From an uncultured Bacteroidia bacterium (lineage in GTDB: Bacteria; Bacteroidota; Bacteroidia; Bacteroidales; UBA932), in NCBI GenBank assembly GCA_902789245.1, contig CADAND010000004.1:36583-100582 (forward strand): a stretch of 64,000 bases of DNA, given 5' to 3'. The notes below the pieces were generated by a model. The model was not told where the DNA came from. It did no database searches and saw nothing but the letters and a program-made list of their open reading frames with translations. This document shows, one piece after another, positions 55,663 through 64,000 of the stretch. Both the position numbers and the translations under genes were made by a program. How positions within the stretch are numbered: position 1 is the stretch's first letter; each line of letters opens with the position of its first letter.

Positions 55663-57150
55663 ATGAAGATAACGAACAGGATCCTCACGGCGCTCCTGCT
55701 GGGGCTTTGTTTCGCCGGCTGCGACAAACAGTCGACCCTGCCGGAGCGGACGGAGCAGCAGAAGCGTTATCTCTACGCCAACACCTTCGCCTTCAACCGG
55801 CTCAACCAGTACTATCTCTGGAAGAAGGACATTGAGGGTGAGCTGAAAAACTGGCTGATCAACGAGGAGCCGATTGCCAAGGTCAAGTCGGTCCGCTATG
55901 CGGACGACCGCTGGACGCTGCTCACGGACGATTTCGAGAGCCTGTACGGCTCCCTCTCCGGCCATCGGAAGAGCTACGGGTTCGACTACCTGATCAGCCA
56001 TTCCGGCAGCAATCAGGTTTCCCTCGTGGTGACCTATACCTATGCAGACTCCCCGGCGCGAAAGGCCGGACTGAAGCGCGGCGATGTCATCACCAGACTG
56101 GACGGCAAGCTCATCCCCTACGATTCCTACGCCAGCGTCATCAGACAGGCCCTCCGCAAAAACGACAGCGTGACGCTGGGGCTGCAGTCGGGGGCTTCCA
56201 TCCACCTGGAAGCCAAGGAGATGTACGAGAACCCCGTCCTGCTCAGCAAAGTGTTCGACTGCGGGGGCAAGAAGGTGGGCTACCTGGTCTATACCAGCTT
56301 CAACCTGGATTCCTATCTGGACTTGATCGACGCCTGCGTGACATTCAAGCAGGCCGGCGTCAAGGAGCTGATCCTAGACCTGCGCTACAACGGCGGCGGA
56401 TTCAACATTACAGAACAGTTCTTCGGCTCCATGCTTGCACCCGAGGCGGTTGTCCAGGCCAGAAGCGTCATGAGCACGGAAGTATACAACGAAGCGCTGA
56501 CGGAATCATACAGGAAGCAGGGCATCGATACCAAAACCTATTTCGAGACAGAGTACAAATTCCAATCCGGCGGAAAGCAGTACGAATTCAGCACGGCCGG
56601 GGCCAATATCGGGATCGAAAAGCTGTACGCGATCGTCAGCACCGGCACGGCTTCCGCGTCGGAAGCCCTGCTCGGCTGCCTGTACCCTTACATGGACGTC
56701 ACGCTGGTCGGCGCCAGGACGCACGGGAAGTTCTGCTCCGGATGGATCATGCAGGGGCCGGATTTCTATGACAAGGAAGCCAAATCATTGGAAGAGAAAG
56801 GTATAGATCCAGACGAGGGCAAGCGATACATGGACAACTGGGCCATCTACCTGATGATCGGCCGCTTTGCGGACAAGAACGGAGAAACCCGCTGCATGCC
56901 GAACGGCCTGAAGCCGGACTACGAGGTCAGCGACAATCCCTGGGACGGGATCCCCCTGGGCGATCCGCAGGAGGTCATGCTCGCCCGGACACTCGCCCTG
57001 TGCGGCTACCAGACAGCCGCCCCGACAGCTCGCCGTCTGGCGCATGCCGAAGCGGAAAAGTCGCCGGTCCTGATAGACTACCACGAACCCGGCTTCGGCA
57101 TCTTCATCACTGAGCGGCGCCGCCCAGAAGATCCAGGATCTCAGCGGTAA
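55663..57150 (+). CDS. S41 family peptidase lipoprotein with PDZ domain
   Basis: A 495-residue serine peptidase of the C-terminal processing type. A lipoprotein signal is seen in MKITNRILTALLLGLCFAGC (Cys20). A PDZ-like domain covers about residues 118-185 (YADSPARKAGLKRGDVITRL), and the S41 core follows with ELILDLRYNGGGFNITEQFF and the catalytic region IVSTGTASASEALLGCLYPY (residues 325-341). A catalytic lysine is expected near GARTHGKF. It could process surface or secreted proteins, or degrade peptides. The last 44 bases overlap the convergent atpG gene, so its C-terminal residues (TERRRPEDPGSQR) are antisense to atpG. Confidence 0.92.
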   Translation: MKITNRILTALLLGLCFAGCDKQSTLPERTEQQKRYLYANTFAFNRLNQYYLWKKDIEGELKNWLINEEPIAKVKSVRYADDRWTLLTDDFESLYGSLSGHRKSYGFDYLISHSGSNQVSLVVTYTYADSPARKAGLKRGDVITRLDGKLIPYDSYASVIRQALRKNDSVTLGLQSGASIHLEAKEMYENPVLLSKVFDCGGKKVGYLVYTSFNLDSYLDLIDACVTFKQAGVKELILDLRYNGGGFNITEQFFGSMLAPEAVVQARSVMSTEVYNEALTESYRKQGIDTKTYFETEYKFQSGGKQYEFSTAGANIGIEKLYAIVSTGTASASEALLGCLYPYMDVTLVGARTHGKFCSGWIMQGPDFYDKEAKSLEEKGIDPDEGKRYMDNWAIYLMIGRFADKNGETRCMPNGLKPDYEVSDNPWDGIPLGDPQEVMLARTLALCGYQTAAPTARRLAHAEAEKSPVLIDYHEPGFGIFITERRRPEDPGSQR

Positions 57151-58072
57151 TTTTCTGCTGGCGCCCCTTATTGTATTCGAGTGTCAACTCGCCGAGCAGA
57201 TCCTCGGCGTTGTCGCTTGCGGTCTGCATCGCAAGCGTGCGGGCCGCCTGCTCCGCGGCCGCGGAGTCGAGAATGGCCGCATGGAATTTCAGCAGAGTCA
57301 CCTGCGGGAGCAACTGGGCGGCCAGCGCGGCGGCGTCCGGTTCGAGGATGTAGTCGTCGACAGATGAGGATGACGGTACCTGGAGATTCCGGGTCAAGCC
57401 CGGAATGACTCCATTAGTCCCGTCGAATGGCAGATACGTCTCCGCGACGGGCTCCTGGCGGGAAGCCGACACGAAACTGGTGTAGACCAGCACGACGCGG
57501 GCGAGTTCGCCGCGTTCGAAACGCTCCGCGAGACGGCGCGCCAGGGCGGAGGACTGCTCGTAGGACGGATGGGCGACGAGGTCGTTGTAGTCCTGGTCGG
57601 CGGTGTAGCCGGCACGGCGCAGGGCGTCGGTCATCTTCCGTCCCAGCGGATAGACTTCCACTTCCCCTTCACAGCCGCGGATGGTCTCGAGGGCCTTGCG
57701 GACCACGTTCGCGTTGAAGCCGCCGCAGAGCGAACTGTTCGACGCAATGGCTACCACAGCGGTCGGTCCCGTAACAGCGGCGCCGATGTTGCCTAACGTC
57801 GAAGCCTCAGCCACAGCAGGATTCGTTCCACCGAATCCGGTTTCCGCGTCAGCGGAAAGCGAGGATGGAAGGCGAGACGCAGGCACATCGGGCCGCACGG
57901 GACCGACAGCGGCAAGGATTTCGGCGAGGGCACGCTCGTAGGGGCGCAAGGCTTCGATGGCCTTCTGCGCCTTGCGGAGCTTCGCGGAGGCCACGAGCTT
58001 CATCGCCGAAGTAATCTTCAGCGTGCTGCGGACCGACCCGATCCGGTCTTTTATTTCGCGAAGCGATGCCAT
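57107..58072 (-). CDS. atpG: ATP synthase gamma subunit with two repeat-encoded insertions
   Basis: The gamma subunit is the rotating central stalk of F1. The protein is 321 residues, about 30 longer than usual. N-terminal MASLREIKDRIGSVRSTLKI and TSAMKLVASAKLRKAQ, the AIASNSSLCGGFNANVVRKA segment, and the C-terminal LGELTLEYNKGRQQKITAEI and LDLLGGA are canonical. Residues about 59-101 include a palindromic-element insertion (encoded at 57799-57892, around ADAETGFGGTNPAVAEA), and residues 221-230 (VIPGLTRNL) come from a B-type repeat at 57383-57411. Both sit in the globular head region, away from the coiled coil that drives rotation. Last gene of the atp operon. Confidence 0.95.
   Translation of the reverse strand: MASLREIKDRIGSVRSTLKITSAMKLVASAKLRKAQKAIEALRPYERALAEILAAVGPVRPDVPASRLPSSLSADAETGFGGTNPAVAEASTLGNIGAAVTGPTAVVAIASNSSLCGGFNANVVRKALETIRGCEGEVEVYPLGRKMTDALRRAGYTADQDYNDLVAHPSYEQSSALARRLAERFERGELARVVLVYTSFVSASRQEPVAETYLPFDGTNGVIPGLTRNLQVPSSSSVDDYILEPDAAALAAQLLPQVTLLKFHAAILDSAAAEQAARTLAMQTASDNAEDLLGELTLEYNKGRQQKITAEILDLLGGAAQ
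57383..57411. repeat. B-type REP inside atpG
   Basis: ATTCCGGGTCAAGCCCGGAA followed by TGAC. Read in frame on the minus strand as VIPGLTRNL. Identical in plan to the intergenic copies at 20331 and 33015. Confidence 0.9.
57799..57892. repeat. Palindromic element inserted in atpG
   Basis: Contains two perfect small hairpins, GGATTCGTTCCACCGAATCC (57819-57838) and TTTCCGCGTCAGCGGAAA (57841-57858). It is read in frame as about 30 extra residues after AAVGPVRPD in the gamma subunit. Element ends are approximate. Confidence 0.75.
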
Positions 58073-58078
58073 TCCGTC

Positions 58079-59670
<1,592 letters not shown>

Positions 59671-59671
<1 letters not shown>

Positions 59672-60147
59672 TATACGATTCTGTTGTTAGAAATGACAAA
59701 CTGGCGGCGGATGGCCTCGATCTGGCTGCGCACACTGCCGTCCAGCAGGTAGTCGCCGATCTCCAGGGTGAAGCCGCCGAGCAGGTCGGGATCGATATGT
59801 GTTTCGAGGAGCACCTCGCAGCCGAGCTGCTTCTCCAGCACGGAGCGGAGCTTGCGCTCCAAGCCCTCTGCGGGAACGACGGTGGTCAGGCGGGCCACCT
59901 CGATGCCGCGGGAGCGGTAGTACATGCCGATGAATGAGCGGAAAACGAAGCGCACATCCTCCAGGCGGCCGTTCCGGACCAGCAGACGGACGAGACGCTC
60001 CAGCTCCGGTTCGAGCGGGCCGGGATCCTCCTGCGGATGCTCGAGCAGGCGGCGCACCTGGGCGCACACACGCTCCCCGCCGCCCGTCTCCTCCGTGTAG
60101 CGGAGCAGGGCGTTGGCATATCGCGTAGCGAGAATACCCGTATTCAT
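59671..60147 (-). CDS. atpH: ATP synthase delta subunit
   Basis: This 158-residue peripheral-stalk protein joins F1 to subunit b. Features are [20 protein letters not shown] at the N-terminus, [11 protein letters not shown], and the C-terminal region [20 protein letters not shown] with [20 protein letters not shown], the conserved OSCP/delta end. The start codon is just behind atpF, and its stop overlaps the atpA start by one base. Sequence of delta subunits is poorly conserved, but position and the C-terminal motif make the call secure. Confidence 0.95.
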
Positions 60148-60155
60148 CTAATCCG

Positions 60156-60662
60156 TCAGTTAGGAATCTGCGCCTGTTCGGCCTCTTCGACCAGGCGGTC
60201 GAGCAGCGCGAGCTGTCCGTCGCCTTCGTCGAGGTCCTTGCGGACAATCTTTTCCGCCACTTCCACCGAAATCATCGCCACCTGGCGGCGGATGTCGCGG
60301 ATGGCGCTCTCGCGCTCTGCAGCAATCTCCACCTTGGCGTGGTCGAGCAGCTTCGCCGCCTCGGCGGCCGCGTCTTCCTTCGCCTGCGCAATGATGCGCT
60401 CACGCGATTCGGACGCTTCCCGGAGGATGCGGCTCTGCTCCAGGCGGGTCTCCTCGATCATGCGTGCGTGCTCTTCGGCCATGCCCGCCAGGCGCGCCTG
60501 GGCCTCATCTGCGGCCTTGAGCGAGTCGGCGATATGATCGGAGCGCTTCTGCACGGCGTTCGTGATCACCGGGAAGCCGAACTTCGCAAGCAGGAAGAAC
60601 ACGATCCCGAAGATCACGACCATCCAGAAGAGGAGGCCGAAATCCGGTGTAATCAGCGACAT
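60156..60662 (-). CDS. atpF: ATP synthase subunit b
   Basis: This 168-residue protein forms the peripheral stalk. It has one N-terminal transmembrane segment (LLFWMVVIFGIVFFLLAKFG) followed by a long charged coiled coil (about residues 35-150, rich in alanine, glutamate and arginine). The N-terminus MSLITPDFGLLFWMVVIFG is typical for Bacteroidota. It lies between atpE (3 bases) and atpH (8 bases) in the operon. Confidence 0.96.
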   Translation of the reverse strand: MSLITPDFGLLFWMVVIFGIVFFLLAKFGFPVITNAVQKRSDHIADSLKAADEAQARLAGMAEEHARMIEETRLEQSRILREASESRERIIAQAKEDAAAEAAKLLDHAKVEIAAERESAIRDIRRQVAMISVEVAEKIVRKDLDEGDGQLALLDRLVEEAEQAQIPN

Positions 60663-60665
60663 AGG

Positions 60666-60911
60666 CTACGAACGGAGGACGGCCAGCAGGCAAACGAGCA
60701 CGCCGAAGAGGCAGACGCCTTCGATGAGGGCGCCGATGATGATGGCCGTGGTCCGCAGACTGCCGGAAATCTCCGGCTGGCGGGCGGAAGCCTCCATCGT
60801 GGACTGGGCAAGTTTACCGATACCGATACCGGACGCGATGGCCACGATGCCGGCTCCGATCGCGCCGCCAAACTTGGCGAGCGCAGCTGCTTGAAGAAGA
60901 GTTCCAATCAT
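60666..60911 (-). CDS. atpE: ATP synthase subunit c
   Basis: An 81-residue proteolipid with two transmembrane helices. Helix 1 is GAIGAGIVAIASGIGIGKLA, the polar loop is QSTMEASARQPE, and helix 2 contains the ion-binding glutamate in IIIGALIEGVCLFGVLVCLL. The glutamate is followed by glycine rather than serine or threonine, so a proton-type ring is more likely than a sodium-type ring; this is inference. The start at 60911 is chosen over an in-frame ATG 84 bases upstream because it gives the normal length and lies just behind the end of atpB. Confidence 0.96.
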   Translation of the reverse strand: MIGTLLQAAALAKFGGAIGAGIVAIASGIGIGKLAQSTMEASARQPEISGSLRTTAIIIGALIEGVCLFGVLVCLLAVLRS

Positions 60912-60924
60912 AACTATATCATTT

Positions 60925-61983
60925 TTAGTTGGTTTCCGTTTCGGGATGTTGATGCGCCAGGCCGATGAAGACGGCCGAGAGCATGGTGAACACATAGGCC
61001 TGTAGGAAGGCGACGAGCAGTTCCAGGCAATCCAGGAAGACGCCGAAAAGTGCGGCGATGAGGGTCATGGAGCCGTTCAGGACAGGGCCCATCGCAGCGG
61101 TGAGGAAGATCAGCATGATCACGCTCAGGAGCATGATATGCCCCGCGAGTATATTCGCGAACAGTCGTATCATCAGCGAGAAGGGCTTGGTGAACATGCC
61201 CAGGATCTCGATAAGCGGCATGATAGGGATGGCCTTCAGGAAGATAGGCACGTCCGGCCAGAGGATATCCTTCCAGTAATGTTTGTTGCCGAAGAGGTTG
61301 ACCATCAGGAAGGTGAAGAGGGCGAGGACGCCCGTCACGGCGATGTTGCCCGTGATGTTGGCACCGCCCGGGAACACCGGGACAATGCCCATCAGATTGT
61401 TGATCAGGATGAAGAAGAAGGCGGTCAGCAGATAAGGCGAGAAACGCTTGTATTCGGGCCCCACGGCATCTTTGACCACATCCTGCTCGATCATCACGAT
61501 GACCGGCTCCAGCAGGGCTGCAAGGCCCGTGGGCTTCTCCTTCAGGACATCGTGTGTCCTGTACCAGCGGGCGCAGAGCAGGATCAGCACGACCAGCAGG
61601 AGACTATCAATCATCAGCCCCAGCACGTTCTTGGTGATGGAGATGTCCAGCGGGCGCCTGAGAGTCTGCGCATTCACCAGCTTGCCGTCCTCGTTGAGCG
61701 TATAGCCGTTCTCTTCCGCGTGGTGAAGGGTGAAGACGTGCACCCCGTTCTCGATGACGATGCAAGGCAGGGGGATGGCTATTTCCTTCTCATTAATCGT
61801 GGTAATGTGCCATTCGTAGGCGTCGCCGACATGTCCGAAGAGGTACTCTGACACGTCGAAATCCTCAGATGCCCGGTCGCTGCCGGACATGACGCTGCCG
61901 CCGTCATCCCCGACCTGATCAGGAATCTGCGCCGACAGCATTGCCGGCAGCATCAGAAACAATATGAGCAAGCATTTTCTCAT
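60925..61983 (-). CDS. atpB: ATP synthase subunit a with signal peptide and repeat-encoded segment
   Basis: A 352-residue membrane subunit forming the ion channel beside the c-ring. As in other Bacteroidota it carries a cleavable-type signal (MRKCLLILFLMLPAMLSAQ) and an extracytoplasmic domain of about 110 residues before the channel. Channel motifs include ILINNLMGIVPVFPGGANIT and KPFSLMIRLFANILAGHIML with the essential arginine. Residues 19-39 (IPDQVGDDGGSVMSGSD) are encoded by C-type (61901-61928) and related palindromes, directly at the predicted cleavage site. The segment is outside the channel core, so function is probably kept. Overlaps the atpC stop by four bases. Confidence 0.95.
   Translation of the reverse strand: MRKCLLILFLMLPAMLSAQIPDQVGDDGGSVMSGSDRASEDFDVSEYLFGHVGDAYEWHITTINEKEIAIPLPCIVIENGVHVFTLHHAEENGYTLNEDGKLVNAQTLRRPLDISITKNVLGLMIDSLLLVVLILLCARWYRTHDVLKEKPTGLAALLEPVIVMIEQDVVKDAVGPEYKRFSPYLLTAFFFILINNLMGIVPVFPGGANITGNIAVTGVLALFTFLMVNLFGNKHYWKDILWPDVPIFLKAIPIMPLIEILGMFTKPFSLMIRLFANILAGHIMLLSVIMLIFLTAAMGPVLNGSMTLIAALFGVFLDCLELLVAFLQAYVFTMLSAVFIGLAHQHPETETN
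61867..61893. repeat. REP-like palindrome inside atpB
   Basis: ATGCCCGGTCGCTGCCGGAC then ATGACG, a variant of the ATGCCGGATCnnAGTCCGGC palindrome seen in metH at 12810-12834. Read in frame in the extracytoplasmic segment of subunit a. Confidence 0.55.
61901..61928. repeat. C-type palindrome inside atpB
   Basis: On the minus strand ATTCCTGATCAGGTCGGGGA then TGACGG, translated IPDQVGDDG. The matching intergenic sequence (ATTCCCGATCAGGTCGGGAA) is at 25476-25503. Confidence 0.8.
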
Positions 61984-62231
61984 ACCGTCTCCACGCAGGC
62001 TTCGATTTCATTGTCCCGGACCCTGACCACGCCGCCCCGGATGGCAAAGCGCCGCTCCTCTCCGTCCACCACGCGGATCTCCCCCGCGCCGAGCGCGGAA
62101 ATGATGGGCGCGTGGCCCGGCAGCACCTCGAAGGGACTCACGCTTCCCGGCAGGAACACCGCGGTCGCGGCGCCTTCGTGGAGCGTGCCCTCAGGGGTGA
62201 GGATGCGTATGGTCAACGTCTTCGTTTTCAT
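61980..62231 (-). CDS. atpC: ATP synthase epsilon subunit (short form)
   Basis: An 83-residue protein with only the N-terminal beta-sandwich of epsilon, as usual in Bacteroidota, lacking the C-terminal helices that inhibit the enzyme in E. coli. Motifs are TIRILTPEGTLHEGAATAVF and LPGSVSPFEVLPGHAPIISA followed by LGAGEIRV. The start at 62231 is the proper N-terminus; a longer frame upstream runs into atpD. The stop overlaps the atpB start, giving translational coupling. Confidence 0.95.
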   Translation of the reverse strand: MKTKTLTIRILTPEGTLHEGAATAVFLPGSVSPFEVLPGHAPIISALGAGEIRVVDGEERRFAIRGGVVRVRDNEIEACVETV

Positions 62232-62235
62232 ATAC

Positions 62236-63777
<1,542 letters not shown>

Positions 63778-63785
63778 TCAAACCA

Positions 63786-63793
63786 CGAAGTTA
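63786..63793 (-). promoter_or_regulatory. -7 element for the atp operon
   Basis: TAACTTCG on the minus strand, a variant of TAnnTTTG, 26 bases before the atpD start. Confidence 0.55.
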
Positions 63794-63862
63794 GCAAAAA
63801 TCCCGAGATTACGGTTCATGCCCGAACTGACTAAAAGAGCACAAGTAATGACTATATGGGCA

Positions 63863-63904
63863 CAAAAAAAAGAGATCCGACTAAGATATTCTTAATCGGA
63901 TCTC
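63863..63904 (-). terminator. Terminator of the rRNA operon
   Basis: Stem GAGATCCGA/TCGGATCTC extended by CTAAG/CTTA pairing around a small loop, followed on the minus strand by a run of eight T. Located a few bases after the 5S rRNA end. Confidence 0.92.
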
Positions 63905-63908
63905 CGAA

Positions 63909-64000
63909 AAGCGGCAGCGACCTACTCTCCCACCTGGTGGGGCAGTACCATCGGCGCGGGCGGGTTTAACTTCTCTGTTCGGGATGGGAAGAGGTGGTTC
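63909..64000 (-). rRNA. rrf: 5S ribosomal RNA, 3' part (partial)
   Basis: The minus strand reads GAACCACCTCTTCCCATCCC, then GAACAGAGAAGTTAAACCCG, and ends GTGGGAGAGTAGGTCGCTGC near 63911. These are the conserved loop B/helix III and helix IV-V segments of 5S rRNA. The 5' part lies beyond the right edge, and 16S/23S genes would be expected further right. Confidence 0.95.

Noticed and set aside
57107-57150. Frameshift at the end of the S41 peptidase gene or atpG
   Set aside because: Both frames are intact; the genes are simply convergent with a 44-base overlap.

Overview
This window is a high-GC stretch of a Bacteroidota chromosome, most likely a Bacteroidales gut or rumen lineage. The evidence is a SusC/SusD pair, a type IX secretion (T9SS) client beside a PorV/PorQ-like barrel, BACON and lipobox lipoproteins, an ATP synthase operon in the order atpDCBEFHAG, and Bacteroidota-type -7 boxes (TAnnTTTG) just upstream of many starts. 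The exact genus cannot be read from the sequence alone.

Layout. 1-5310: end of rpoB and all of rpoC, closed by a terminator. 5361-13564: sulfur amino acid and methyl-group metabolism (Lrp/AsnC regulator, metY, cysK, cysE, metF, metH). 13561-23682: U32 protein, GH31 glycosidase lipoprotein, xth, cysS, rdgB, isoprenyl synthase, rsgA and a MATE exporter. 23688-25580: a repeat-rich island holding a REP-associated tyrosine transposase (RAYT) bracketed by two copies of a 90-bp palindromic repeat, plus ogt. 25582-28232: a purine salvage operon (apt, Tsx-like DUF5020 barrel, NCS2 permease). 28305-36133: rnr, manA, gpmI, an M3 peptidase and a secreted phosphodiesterase-like lipoprotein. 36161-40455: a NUC1-type nuclease and an Oar-like TonB receptor. 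40589-43154: metK with a SAM-II-type riboswitch, smpB and miaA. 43151-46621: PorV/PorQ-like protein and an S8 peptidase with a T9SS tail. 46622-47152 is an AT-rich regulatory gap. 47153-57150: susC, susD, a lipoprotein, a C10 peptidase, a BACON lipoprotein and an S41 peptidase. 57107-63759: the ATP synthase operon. 63909-64000: the 3' part of a 5S rRNA on the minus strand.

How the genes work together. The sulfur genes form a route from serine and homoserine esters to cysteine, homocysteine, methionine and S-adenosylmethionine, with metK apparently under direct SAM control. The many exported peptidases (S8, C10, S41, M3) with a SusCD pair suggest capture of peptides rather than only glycans. 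The secreted nucleases and the purine channel, permease and Apt suggest nucleic-acid scavenging.

The most unusual content is a set of short palindromic repeats. One family (A, four copies within 6 kb) flanks the RAYT gene and shows compensatory changes in its stem. Other palindromic elements sit inside housekeeping genes without breaking the frame: metH, rdgB, rnr, manA, atpG and atpB, with a possible case in the S8 peptidase. They add extra residues at linkers or loops, resembling the Rickettsia palindromic elements. Together they look like an active or recent REP/RAYT system that tolerates or exploits insertion into coding sequence.
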